This document shows, piece by piece, positions 1 to 8,248 of a stretch of 64,000 nt of DNA. Made by a program: the position numbers and the translations under genes. Every line of letters starts with the position of its first letter. The stretch's first letter is position 1. Source of the DNA: Arcobacter cryaerophilus gv. crypticus (GTDB taxonomy: Bacteria; Campylobacterota; Campylobacteria; Campylobacterales; Arcobacteraceae); NCBI RefSeq assembly GCF_002993025.1, contig NZ_NXGI01000017.1, forward strand, positions 95,364-159,363, read 5' to 3'. The notes below the pieces were generated by a model. That model searched no databases and had not been told where the DNA came from. It saw only the letters and a program-made list of their open reading frames with translations.

Positions 1-475
1 GTCCTGCATCAATTAGTTCCATTTCTAAATCTTCAATCTCATAATTAGCTGGTTTTGCAAATTCAAAAATAGCCTTTCTATCAAAGAAAAACTCTAAAGA
101 ACCAGTTGGTACTACTTGCCCTTGTGTTTTATTAAAATACATCTTGATATTTGCAACTGTTCTTGTATTGTTATCTGTTGCAGTTTCAACAAAAATTAAA
201 ACTCCATGAGGTCCTTTTCCTTCAAAATTTACTTCTGAAAAGTTTGCAGCATCTTTTCCAGATGCTCTTTTAATAGCTGCATCTATATTTGCCTTTGGCA
301 TATTTTCAGCTTTTGCATTTAAAATAGCCGTTCTTAGTGCTGAATTTGTGTCAGGATCTGGAACTCCTGCTTTTGCTGCAACTTCAATAGCTCTTGCTAA
401 CTTTGGAAATATTCTTGACATATTTCCCCATCTTTTCATCTTTGCTGCTTTTCTATACTCAAAAGCTCTTCCCAT
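1..475 (-). CDS. yebC: YebC/PmpR family transcriptional regulator or translation factor, 3'-truncated by window edge
   Basis: The minus-strand frame opens with [16 protein letters not shown] and continues with the conserved stretches NADTNSALR-like ([13 protein letters not shown]), [11 protein letters not shown] and FEGKGPHGV, which identify the YebC/TACO1 family. These cytoplasmic proteins act as transcriptional regulators or as translation factors that help ribosomes through difficult motifs. The C-terminal third lies left of the window. An in-frame ATG four codons upstream (487) is possible, but the family usually starts at MGRAFEYR, and the GGAG at 482-486 sits well for that start. About 125 bp separate it from the divergent mlaA. 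Family assignment is secure; the exact role is not readable here. Confidence 0.9.
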   Translation of the reverse strand, partial: MGRAFEYRKAAKMKRWGNMSRIFPKLARAIEVAAKAGVPDPDTNSALRTAILNAKAENMPKANIDAAIKRASGKDAANFSEVNFEGKGPHGVLIFVETATDNNTRTVANIKMYFNKTQGQVVPTGSLEFFFDRKAIFEFAKPANYEIEDLEMELIDAG

Positions 476-600
476 AAAAAACTCCATAAATTAATATTTT
501 TTAGGAAATATTGTACCTAAATGTTGATTAATTAAATAGTTAAAGTTTTCTCTTTATAAACTTTTGCTACAATATTGCTTTCATTTTAAAAAGGATACTT

Positions 601-1335
601 TTGAAAAAAATATTATTTACATTATTATTATCGGTTTTTTGCTTTGCTGATGAAGGAAATTTTCCTGAAGATTTAGAAAATGAGTTTAAACCAACTTCTA
701 GTGTAGTTTTTGACCCACTAAGTGGATACAACAGAGTTATCACATCTTTTAATGATAGTTTTTACATTTATGTTCTAACTCCAACAGCAAAAGGCTATGC
801 CTATGTTGTACCAGAACTTGCTAGAACTGGTATAAGTAATTTTTTCACAAATCTATATTTTCCAATTAGATTTGTAAATAATCTTTTGCAGTTTAAATTT
901 GAAAATGCGGGAAAAGAAGCAGGAAGATTTTTAGTAAATACTATTTGGGGTTTTGGTGGATTTATGGATCAAGCTACAAATACTTTGGGTATGAAGATTT
1001 ATAGAGAAGATTTTGGACAAACTTTAGGATACTGGGGAGTTGGTCAAGGTTTTCATATAGTTTTACCAATTTTAGGACCCTCAAATCCTAGAGATATCAT
1101 AGGACTTACAGGTGATTTATTATTATCACCAACTGATAGATTAGGTCACAATACATTGAATTATAAAATTCCAGAAAATATAGTACAAGAAATAGCAATT
1201 GACTCTTTGTATAAAATAAATTTATACTCTTTTAATCCAAATATGTATGAAATTATTAAAAAAGATGCTATTGATTTATATCCATATTTAAGAGATGCTT
1301 ACAATCAAAAAAGAGAAAGAGAAATAAATGAGTAA
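601..1335 (+). CDS. mlaA: MlaA/VacJ-family outer-membrane lipid-asymmetry protein
   Basis: This is the outer-membrane component of the Mla pathway, which removes misplaced phospholipids from the outer leaflet and passes them to periplasmic carriers. The 244-residue protein has an N-terminal signal peptide, the FDPLSGYNRVITSFND start of the family core, and later GRFLVNTIWGFGGFMDQA and GYWGVGQGFHIVLPILGPSNPRD, all typical of MlaA. It starts with TTG at 601 behind AAGGA. A cysteine sits near residue 14, but the lipobox is poor, so lipidation is uncertain. It overlaps the next gene (MlaC-like) by 8 bp, and an RND exporter follows, so lipid export is the likely operon theme. Confidence 0.9.
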   Translation: MKKILFTLLLSVFCFADEGNFPEDLENEFKPTSSVVFDPLSGYNRVITSFNDSFYIYVLTPTAKGYAYVVPELARTGISNFFTNLYFPIRFVNNLLQFKFENAGKEAGRFLVNTIWGFGGFMDQATNTLGMKIYREDFGQTLGYWGVGQGFHIVLPILGPSNPRDIIGLTGDLLLSPTDRLGHNTLNYKIPENIVQEIAIDSLYKINLYSFNPNMYEIIKKDAIDLYPYLRDAYNQKREREINE

Positions 1336-1918
1336 TATATTTAAAAATAGTTTATTAAAACTTTTAATAATTTTATTAACAATAACTTCAAGTAGTTATG
1401 CAGTTCAAAAAGATGATATAAAAGCTCATATGGAGAGTAAAATTGACAATGTACTGTTAGTTTTAAAAAATAAAAGTTTGTCAAAAGAGGAGATGAAAAA
1501 AGAAGTTATTACTATTGTAGGTGATACTTTTGATTTTGATCTTATGGCAAAAATAGCTCTTGGAAAAGATGCTTGGAATAACATAGATAAAGCAAAACAA
1601 AAAGAGTTTAGTGAAGTATTTGAAGATAAAATCAAAAAATCTTATAGTGATAAACTAGAACTTTATAATGATCAAAAAGTAAAAATTTTAACTCTTGAAC
1701 CATATAACAATACAAGACTTCAGCTAAAAACTGAACTTGTAGGGAAAGAAGGAAATTATAATATAAACTACAATTTTTATGAAAAAAATGGTGAATGGTT
1801 TATATATGATATTGATTTACTAGGTGTTAGTATTATACAAACTTATAGACAACAATTTGCTGGACTTCTAAAAGAGAAATCTTTTGATGAAATGTTTAAA
1901 CAGTTTAAAAATCAGTAG
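1328..1918 (+). CDS. mlaC: MlaC/Ttg2D-family periplasmic phospholipid-binding protein
   Basis: MlaC shuttles phospholipids between the outer-membrane MlaA complex and an inner-membrane transporter. The protein has a signal peptide (hydrophobic segment about residues 9-25, ending SSSYA), then the family pattern: IVGDTFDFDLMAKIALGK, KQKEFSEVFEDKIKKSYSDKL and WFIYDIDLLGVSIIQTYRQQF near the C-terminus, with 196 residues as usual for the family. It overlaps mlaA by 8 bp and ends 3 bp before the RND gene. No MlaFEDB ABC transporter lies in the window; the RND protein next door may be the inner-membrane partner, which is inference. Confidence 0.9.
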   Translation: MSNIFKNSLLKLLIILLTITSSSYAVQKDDIKAHMESKIDNVLLVLKNKSLSKEEMKKEVITIVGDTFDFDLMAKIALGKDAWNNIDKAKQKEFSEVFEDKIKKSYSDKLELYNDQKVKILTLEPYNNTRLQLKTELVGKEGNYNINYNFYEKNGEWFIYDIDLLGVSIIQTYRQQFAGLLKEKSFDEMFKQFKNQ

Positions 1919-1921
1919 TTT

Positions 1922-4411
1922 ATGTATAAAAAAATATATGATACTTTAATTTTTAAGTATCCTTTTTTATTTTTAATATTATCTTCACTTTTTGTGGGAT
2001 ACTTATCTTACAATGCAAAAGATATGCAAATAGATGCAAGTGCAGAAACACTACTTCTTGAAGATGATGAGGATTTAAAATTTTTTAGAGAGAGTTTTAA
2101 AAAATATGAAAACTCAAATTTTTTAATAGTTACTTTTAGTCCAAAAAAGAATCTTTTGGATGATGAAACTTTAGAGATTATAAAAAATATCTCTGATGAT
2201 TTTACAAAAGTTGAAAATATTGAAAAAGTTGATTCAATTCTTACTGTACCACTTCTTCAATCACCAATCCGCCCTATTTCAGATTTAGTTGCAGGAGTTG
2301 ATAGTTTAAGCTCAAAAGAGTTTGATAAATCTTTAGTTGAAAAAGAGTTTTTAAACTCTCCTTTGTACAAAAATGCTCTTGTGAGTGCTGATTTTAAAAC
2401 AACTGCTTTGATTCTTCATCTAAAAAATGATGAAAAATATTTTGAATTTATTTCAAAAAGAGAGAATCTTTTAGAAAAACAAAATATTGAAGATTTAAAT
2501 CAAGAACAAAAAGAAGAGTTAGAAAAAAATAACTTAGAATTTAAAGAGTATAGAGCTAATTCAAGAGTAAAAGATAGCAAAAATATTGAAGAGATTAGAA
2601 ATATTATAAAAAACTATGAAGGTGATGCAAAAATATTTTTAGGCGGAGTTAGTATGATAGCTAACGATGCTGTGCATTTTGTAAAAAATGATTTATTGAT
2701 TTATGGTGTTAGTCTTGTTTTTATTTTTATTTTTGTTTTATACTATATTTTTGGAAACTTTAGATGGGTTTTTATAGTTTTATTTATCTGTTTTATATCA
2801 ATATTAAGTACTGCTGGAATTTTAGGAATATTCAATTGGGAAGTTACAGTAATATCTTCAAATTTTGTTGCATTACAACTAATAATCACAATGTCCATGG
2901 TTGTTCATTTAGTTGAAAGATACAAAGAACTATACTTTAAATACAAAAATGCAAGTCAATACAAACTAACAATAAATACAGTTTTATCAAAACTAATTCC
3001 ATCTTTTTTTGCAATCATTACAACAGTAGTTGGGTTTTCATCTTTGGTTTTATCAAATATTGAACCTGTTATAAATCTAGGACTCATGATGAGTGTTGGG
3101 ATTTTGGTATCTTTGGTTTTAACTTTTATATATTTTCCAATCTTTTTGATACTTATTGGAAAAAAAATAGAAGTAGAAAAAAAAGAAAAAAGAGTATCTT
3201 TTATACCAAAACTACCAAATATTATAATTAATCGTGGAAAAATTATAATTACTTTGGCAATTTTAACTATAGTTTTTTCTATTATCGGAAGTTCAAAAAT
3301 TTTTGTTGAGAACTCTTTTATAAACTATTTTAAATCAAATACAGAGATTTATAAAGGTATGAAAGTAATTGATGAAAATCTAGGAGGTACAACTCCACTT
3401 GATGTTATTATAAAATTTAAAGATGATCAAAATATAGTAAAAATAGAAGAAAATAGTGATTTTGATAATTTTGAAAACGAGTTTATATTAAAAAATGATG
3501 ATAAACAATATTGGTTTTCACAAGATAAAATGGAATTAATCACAAAAATACATGACTATCTTGATAATATTCCTGAAGTTGGAAAAGTTCAATCTTTAGC
3601 AACTTTACTTAAAATTGGAAAAACTTTAAATGAAAATAGAGATTTAGATGGAATAACTCTAGCACTTATTTACAATCAACTTCCAGAAGATTATAAAAAG
3701 CTTATTTTAAGCCCTTTTGTAAATGTTGAAGCTAACGAAGCTAGAATTAGTATGAGAATAATTGATTCAAATGATGAGTTAAGAAGAAATGAGCTTATTA
3801 AAAAAATAAATAGTGACTTAGAAGATATTATCACAAATAAAGAGACAACTTTCAGACTTACAAACCTTATGATTTTGTACAACAATATGCTTCAATCTTT
3901 GTTTGAATCTCAAATTTCAACTGCTGGAGCCTCTATTTTTGTTTTAGGAATTATGTTTTTAATACTATTTAGAAATATAAAAATGGTTTTAATAGCTTTG
4001 ATTACAAATTTAATCCCTATTTCGCTTGTTTTTGGAATTATGGGTTGGCTTTTTATTCCACTAGATATTATGACTATTACAATTGCTGCTATTGCTTTAG
4101 GAATTGCTGTTGATGATACTATTCATTTTATGCATAGATTTGACTTGGAGTATAAACAAAGCCATGGAAACTATAAAGTAGCAATAACAAAAGCAATAAA
4201 TACAGTTGGTCATCCTATGTATCATACAACTATTATTGTTGTTATTGGATTTTCAATCTTAATGCTTTCAAATCTAGTTCCAACTATATATTTTGGACTT
4301 CTAACAGCAGTTGTAATGATTAGTGTTTTAATAGCAAATCTTATTTTACTTCCAAGATTGATATTTATATTTAAACCATTTAAAACAAAAAATAAGGAGA
4401 GTAGTTTATGA
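1922..4411 (+). CDS. RND/MMPL-superfamily inner-membrane exporter
   Basis: At 829 residues with two similar halves, this is a predicted exporter of the RND superfamily (MMPL/HpnN/SSD type). Each half has an initial transmembrane helix, a large periplasmic loop, and a five-helix bundle (first bundle about residues 255-415, second about 660-815). The second bundle contains the polar motif GIAVDDTIHFMHRF, where acidic residues in a helix fit proton-coupled transport. The first bundle has the related QLIITMSMVVHLVERY. Being co-transcribed with mlaA and mlaC suggests a lipid or hopanoid-like substrate, but the substrate cannot be read from sequence. Its stop overlaps the next start (ATGA). Confidence 0.85.
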   Translation: MYKKIYDTLIFKYPFLFLILSSLFVGYLSYNAKDMQIDASAETLLLEDDEDLKFFRESFKKYENSNFLIVTFSPKKNLLDDETLEIIKNISDDFTKVENIEKVDSILTVPLLQSPIRPISDLVAGVDSLSSKEFDKSLVEKEFLNSPLYKNALVSADFKTTALILHLKNDEKYFEFISKRENLLEKQNIEDLNQEQKEELEKNNLEFKEYRANSRVKDSKNIEEIRNIIKNYEGDAKIFLGGVSMIANDAVHFVKNDLLIYGVSLVFIFIFVLYYIFGNFRWVFIVLFICFISILSTAGILGIFNWEVTVISSNFVALQLIITMSMVVHLVERYKELYFKYKNASQYKLTINTVLSKLIPSFFAIITTVVGFSSLVLSNIEPVINLGLMMSVGILVSLVLTFIYFPIFLILIGKKIEVEKKEKRVSFIPKLPNIIINRGKIIITLAILTIVFSIIGSSKIFVENSFINYFKSNTEIYKGMKVIDENLGGTTPLDVIIKFKDDQNIVKIEENSDFDNFENEFILKNDDKQYWFSQDKMELITKIHDYLDNIPEVGKVQSLATLLKIGKTLNENRDLDGITLALIYNQLPEDYKKLILSPFVNVEANEARISMRIIDSNDELRRNELIKKINSDLEDIITNKETTFRLTNLMILYNNMLQSLFESQISTAGASIFVLGIMFLILFRNIKMVLIALITNLIPISLVFGIMGWLFIPLDIMTITIAAIALGIAVDDTIHFMHRFDLEYKQSHGNYKVAITKAINTVGHPMYHTTIIVVIGFSILMLSNLVPTIYFGLLTAVVMISVLIANLILLPRLIFIFKPFKTKNKESSL

Positions 4412-4971
4412 ATGTAGCAATTTATTGCGGTTCTGCTTTTGGAAATAGTAAAATATATGAAGAAAAAACTATAGAACTTGCAGAAAAATTATATGAAAAC
4501 AATATAAATATTGTTTATGGTGGCTCAAACCAAGGATTAATGGGAGTTATTTCAAATAAATCTTTAAGCTTAGGAAATAAAGTAACAGGTGTAATTACTT
4601 TTGATTTAGTTGGAAAAGAGCTTGAAAATACAAATATTTCAAAAATCTATAAAGTAGATAGTATGAAAGAAAGAAAAGCAAAGATGGAAGAGCTAAGTGA
4701 TGCTTTTATAGCTCTCCCTGGTGGTTATGGAACTTTTGAAGAGATTATTGATGTAATTGCATCTTCACAAATTGGTTATCATAAGAAACCTTGCGCTTTT
4801 GTAAACATAAATGGATACTATGATAAATTAATCGAGTTTTTCTACTCTTGTGCAAATAGTGGTTTTATGGATAGAAGATTTGTTGATATGTTGATTGTTA
4901 GTGATAATATTGATGAAATTATAGAAAAAATAAAAAATTATGAAGCTCCAAAAGCAAAATGGGACAAATAA
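4408..4971 (+). CDS. LOG-family (TIGR00730) nucleoside-monophosphate phosphoribohydrolase-like protein
   Basis: A 187-residue Rossmann-fold protein of the LOG/lysine decarboxylase-like family. Such proteins cleave the N-glycosidic bond of nucleoside 5'-monophosphates, for example cytokinin ribotides. The diagnostic PGGYGTFEE motif is present around residue 104, and GGSNQGLMGVI around residue 38 fits the nucleotide-binding loop. It overlaps the RND gene by 4 nt (ATGA), so it is translationally coupled to the lipid transport operon, though no functional link is obvious. The family call is strong; the physiological substrate is unknown. Confidence 0.88.
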   Translation: MNVAIYCGSAFGNSKIYEEKTIELAEKLYENNINIVYGGSNQGLMGVISNKSLSLGNKVTGVITFDLVGKELENTNISKIYKVDSMKERKAKMEELSDAFIALPGGYGTFEEIIDVIASSQIGYHKKPCAFVNINGYYDKLIEFFYSCANSGFMDRRFVDMLIVSDNIDEIIEKIKNYEAPKAKWDK

Positions 4972-5082
4972 GATAATATTGCTCTTATTTACTATTTATT
5001 AATTTTGTATTTATAAGAGGTTAATGATGAATTTATATAATTCTTTCGTAAGTTAATTAATTTTAACTTTTTCTCCTCCTAT

Positions 5083-5117
5083 AAAAAAAAGGAAGCTCTT
5101 AACAGCTTCCTTTTTTT
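5083..5117. terminator. Rho-independent terminator (bidirectional) after the mla/RND/LOG operon
   Basis: A perfect GGAAGCT / AGCTTCC stem (5091-5097 and 5104-5110) is flanked by eight A on the left and seven T on the right. The stem therefore has a U-tract in both orientations. It lies 112 bp after the LOG stop and 24 bp before the next start, closing the first operon. Confidence 0.85.
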
Positions 5118-5140
5118 ATTCTCTTTTTTAAAGGTTACAG

Positions 5141-5779
5141 ATGAAAGATTTGAAAAAATATATTCTTTTTGACAATGATGGTGTTTTAGTTGAAACTGAA
5201 AAATGGTACTTTGAAGCAAATAAAAAATCTCTTGCTCTTTTAGGACTAAATCTTGAGATGGATTTTTATCAAAATATTATGGTAAAAGGTGGAAGTGCTT
5301 TTGAACTAGCAGAAATTTATAATATTGAAAAAGATATTATAGAAAAACACAGAAAAATCAGAGATGGTTTTTATCAAGAATTCTTACAAACAAAAGATAT
5401 AAATATACCAAAAGTAAAAGATATTTTAAAAAATCTATCAAAAAAATATAAAATGGCAATAATTACAACTTCAAGAAGAGTTGATTTTGAACTAATTCAT
5501 AAAAACAGAGGAATTGCTGATTTTATGGATTTTGTATTATGTGTTGAAGATTATACAAAAGCAAAACCAAATCCAGAACCATATCTAAAAGGTTTAGAAA
5601 AGTTTTGTTCAAAACCTTTTGAAGCAATAGTTGTAGAGGATTCTCAAAGAGGCTTAGAGAGTGCAAAAAGAGCAAATCTTGATTGTATTGTTGTAAAAAA
5701 TGAGTTTACAATAAATCAAGATTTTAAAAAAGCTGATTTTTTTATAAATAAGCTAGATGAGCTTGAAAAACTTCTATAA
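5141..5779 (+). CDS. HAD-superfamily hydrolase (beta-phosphoglucomutase/phosphatase-like)
   Basis: This is a 212-residue HAD hydrolase of the subfamily with an alpha-helical cap. Motif I is FDNDGVLVET at about residues 10-19 (nucleophile D11, acid D13). Motif II is ITTSRR around residue 108, motif III the lysine in KAKPNPEPY, and motif IV VVEDSQRGLESAKRA. Members dephosphorylate small sugar phosphates or act as phosphoglucomutases; the substrate is not predictable. The gene lies alone between the terminator and a convergent Nudix gene only 4 bp away. Confidence 0.88.
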   Translation: MKDLKKYILFDNDGVLVETEKWYFEANKKSLALLGLNLEMDFYQNIMVKGGSAFELAEIYNIEKDIIEKHRKIRDGFYQEFLQTKDINIPKVKDILKNLSKKYKMAIITTSRRVDFELIHKNRGIADFMDFVLCVEDYTKAKPNPEPYLKGLEKFCSKPFEAIVVEDSQRGLESAKRANLDCIVVKNEFTINQDFKKADFFINKLDELEKLL

Positions 5780-5783
5780 AATA

Positions 5784-6356
5784 CTATCCAAATAACTTTG
5801 ACTTAAAACCTTTTATAAATTCTATTGATTTATCTTTATTTATATCCTCTTTTTTATCTGTAAGGTAATAGAAAAAACTTCCAGTTTTAACTTTTCCTAC
5901 AATCATTAAAGAGAGTAAAATAATAAAAATAGGAATAAAAATATAAATAAGCAATTTTGTTTTTCTATTCATCTTTTTTTTGGGACTAAAAAATTCTCTA
6001 TCTATTTGAACTTTTAAATCTTGAAGTATATTTTTAGGAAGATTATTTATTAAAAATAGTTCTGATCTTTCATCTGTTTGACTTTTTAGTTTTTTTATTT
6101 CATTTTCATCTAAAATAGTCAAAAAATATACAATCTCAATTCCACTTGATGATATTTCACTATCTAATTCTCTCCAATTTGAAATATTTACACCCAATTC
6201 CTCTTTGCATTTTTTTATTATTGTTTCAAGTGGAGTTGCATTTAATTCAACTTTTCCACCTATTCCATTGTATAATCCTTTTTCCCAATCTGGATTATTC
6301 TTTTTTAATAATAATATTTCTTTATTATCAGTTATTATACCTACAACCACCCTCAT
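5784..6356 (-). CDS. Nudix-like protein with degenerate Nudix box fused to a C-terminal transmembrane segment
   Basis: Residues 1 to about 128 have the Nudix fold start (VVVGIITDNKEILLLKK, WEKGLYNGIGGKVE). The catalytic box is altered: the GX5E glutamate is Ala40, the RE of REUXEEXGU is Lys48-Lys49, and only the metal-binding pair E52-E53 and LGV remain. Hydrolase activity is therefore doubtful. After SPKKK the frame continues into a basic stretch, one transmembrane helix (about 137-157) and a charged tail. This tail begins with its own ATG (5970-5972) right after an A8 run (5974-5981 on the plus strand as T8), so it could be a second gene (5784-5972) joined by a slip in the homopolymer. Confidence 0.7.
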   Translation of the reverse strand: MRVVVGIITDNKEILLLKKNNPDWEKGLYNGIGGKVELNATPLETIIKKCKEELGVNISNWRELDSEISSSGIEIVYFLTILDENEIKKLKSQTDERSELFLINNLPKNILQDLKVQIDREFFSPKKKMNRKTKLLIYIFIPIFIILLSLMIVGKVKTGSFFYYLTDKKEDINKDKSIEFIKGFKSKLFG

Positions 6357-6497
6357 TTATACTCATTTCATTTTAAAAATTTAAATATTTTTAAGAAAAA
6401 ACAAAAAGATAATTTTTTTGTATTGTGACATATTAAAATATAATTAAGATTAAAAAACTTATTTTAATACAAAATTAAGCTATTTTTTTAGTTTTAT

Positions 6498-6528
6498 AAT
6501 AAAAAAGAGCTTTTAGCTATTTTTTATT
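6498..6528 (-). terminator. Putative terminator of the two-gene hypothetical operon
   Basis: AATAAAAAAGAGCT (6498-6511) pairs with AGCTATTTTTTATT (6515-6528) with one mismatch. On the minus strand the stem is followed by a T-rich arm, as in an intrinsic terminator overlapping the end of the 6513-6902 gene. Confidence 0.55.
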
Positions 6529-6902
6529 ATATTTTCTGCCTTATTTGTAAGTTTTTTCTTATGTAAAAGTTCAGTTTCTCTTTGAGTAAAACTATTTTTA
6601 GTTTCAAATTTATCTTTTTTCTCTTTTTTTATATTACTTTTTTCATCATTTGTACTATTTCTAAAAAGTGTTAAAATTAAGTAAATAGACAATAAAGAGT
6701 TAAAAATTACTATAAACCATTTTAGAGCTAAAACATATTTTAAATATTCAATATTTTGTGTAAGTTTTAGATATTCAACAACATCACCATAAATAAGTCC
6801 AGAAAAAAGTGCCACTAAAAGAAGAAAAAAGACAAAAATAGCTCTTTTTCTAAACTTATATAAGTAGTACCAAAAAACAGCTGATTTTACTTGTTTAAAC
6901 AA
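6513..6902 (-). CDS. Hypothetical small membrane protein
   Basis: I do not recognise this 129-residue protein. It has a basic amphipathic start, a transmembrane helix at about residues 19-40 (RAIFVFFLLLVALFSGLIYG) and another at about 60-85 (ALKWFIVIFNSLLSIYLILTLF), followed by a Lys/Glu-rich cytoplasmic tail. The start is ATG, 9 bp downstream of the 104-aa gene, so the two form a short operon. No enzymatic motif is visible. Confidence 0.6.
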   Translation of the reverse strand: MFKQVKSAVFWYYLYKFRKRAIFVFFLLLVALFSGLIYGDVVEYLKLTQNIEYLKYVLALKWFIVIFNSLLSIYLILTLFRNSTNDEKSNIKKEKKDKFETKNSFTQRETELLHKKKLTNKAENIIKNS

Positions 6903-6911
6903 TTATTATCC

Positions 6912-7226
6912 TTACACAAAAAAGTTTATACCCAAAGCAGCAAGAGCTACAACTAGGGATTTTGTTTTTAAATCATCAACTATTTTTCTCTCTTCATCAG
7001 CAATAATTATCTCTAAATCTTCATCACTAAAATCATTTATATTTTTACTATTTTCTATTAATCTAGCTTTAGTTGCAATTATTGCTTTTTCTCTAATCTT
7101 TAAATTTATCATATCTTTTAGTTGTTTGCTTTTTATTTTTGGATAATCAAAAAGTTTTGTTGTATTTTCACTTGCTATATTTATAAGCTCTTTTGATTTT
7201 GATTTCAAAATATCTTTTATTTTCAT
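6912..7226 (-). CDS. Hypothetical protein, helical, with hydrophobic C-terminus
   Basis: An unrecognised 104-residue protein, mostly charged alpha helix (KDILKSKSKELINIASENT, then FSDEDLEIIIADEERKIVDDL), ending in a short hydrophobic segment (SLVVALAALGINFFV) that may anchor it in the membrane. AGGAAAATAG precedes the ATG on the minus strand. It is the first gene of a two-gene operon with the 129-aa membrane protein; no function can be assigned. Confidence 0.6.
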   Translation of the reverse strand: MKIKDILKSKSKELINIASENTTKLFDYPKIKSKQLKDMINLKIREKAIIATKARLIENSKNINDFSDEDLEIIIADEERKIVDDLKTKSLVVALAALGINFFV

Positions 7227-7342
7227 CTATTTTCCTCGTTTTTATCATATTATAGGAGCATTTTAACCTTTTTTTAATTATACTTAACATATTTTAGATT
7301 TAACAAGTTTTAAATCAACTCGTTGATTTCTTTAGAGTTTTC

Positions 7343-7430
7343 CTACTTTTAGCAATTTTCATAAATTGCGTTAAAAAGTAGTCAAAAAATTACAGGTTCC
7401 TTTTAAATAAGGAATACGAAATTTAAAAGG
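7343..7430 (+). promoter_or_regulatory. Two-hairpin leader upstream of thiD; second hairpin covers the ribosome-binding site
   Basis: 7343-7381 forms a long imperfect stem-loop (CTACTTTTAGCAATTT pairing with AAATTGCGTTAAAAAGTAG). 7399-7408 (CCTTTTAAAT) pairs perfectly with 7421-7430 (ATTTAAAAGG), and that second arm contains the AAAAGG Shine-Dalgarno of thiD (ATG at 7437). Such an arrangement could control translation. It lacks the thi-box elements of a TPP riboswitch, so it is not called as one. Confidence 0.45.
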
Positions 7431-7436
7431 AAAAAT

Positions 7437-8189
7437 ATGAAAATAGTTTTAAGCATAGCAGGAAGTGATAGTAGCGGTGGAGCTGGTATCCAAGCTGATA
7501 TAAAAAGTGGATTTTATCATAAAGTTTTTATGACAACAGCAATTACAGCAGTTACAGTACAAAATACTTTAGGAGTTAGCGATGTAGTTGTTTTGAAACC
7601 TGAATTTGTAGTAAAACAGATAAAATCAGTAATAGAAGATTTTAAAGTAAATTGTATAAAAATAGGAATGTTAAGCTCAAAAGAACTTATTTTTGAAGTT
7701 TTTGAAACTATAAAAGATTTAAATATTCCAATAGTTTTAGATCCTGTTGCTATTTCAAGAGCTGGTTCAAAACTACTTGATGATGAGGCTATAAATAGTT
7801 TAAAATCAAACTTTAAATATGCTTATTTAATAACACCAAATAGTTTAGAAGCCAAACTTTTTTTTGATGTAGAAAATATAAACGATATAAAAAATTTAAA
7901 AAATATTCCAACAAATATCATCTTTAAAAATATAATAAAAAGTGATAATCAAACAGTAGATGTTTTGTTGAAGAAAAATGGGAAAATTAAAATTTTCAAA
8001 GGTAAAAAAGCTAGTATTTCAAATACTCATGGAACAGGTTGTAGTTTTAGTGCTTCTATTGCTTCACTTCTTGCAAGAGATAAATCTCTTTGTAAATGTA
8101 TAAAAAAATCAAAAAAATATATCTACAAAGCTATAAAAAATGCTCCAAATTTTGGAAGAGGAAATGGACCTATAAATCACATTTTATAA
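7437..8189 (+). CDS. thiD: Hydroxymethylpyrimidine / phosphomethylpyrimidine kinase
   Basis: ThiD phosphorylates HMP and then HMP-phosphate in thiamine biosynthesis. The 250-residue protein carries the ribokinase-fold signature AGSDSSGGAGIQADIKS at residues 6-22, the VTVQNTLGV substrate loop, VLDPVAISRAGSKLL, TPNSLEAKL, and the C-terminal anion-hole motif NTHGTGCSFSASIAS. This full set is typical of ThiD rather than PdxK. The gene stands alone with a structured leader, not next to thiE/thiM, and ends about 60 bp before proA. Confidence 0.93.
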   Translation: MKIVLSIAGSDSSGGAGIQADIKSGFYHKVFMTTAITAVTVQNTLGVSDVVVLKPEFVVKQIKSVIEDFKVNCIKIGMLSSKELIFEVFETIKDLNIPIVLDPVAISRAGSKLLDDEAINSLKSNFKYAYLITPNSLEAKLFFDVENINDIKNLKNIPTNIIFKNIIKSDNQTVDVLLKKNGKIKIFKGKKASISNTHGTGCSFSASIASLLARDKSLCKCIKKSKKYIYKAIKNAPNFGRGNGPINHIL

Positions 8190-8248
8190 ACAAAGCCTAT
8201 ACAAAGTCAAACTTTAGTATATTTACACAAAATTTTTAGGAAAAATCT

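Noticed and set aside
7227..7436. TPP riboswitch upstream of thiD
   Set aside because: The CUGAGA, ACCUGAU-like and GGGAA thi-box elements are absent; only hairpins are seen.
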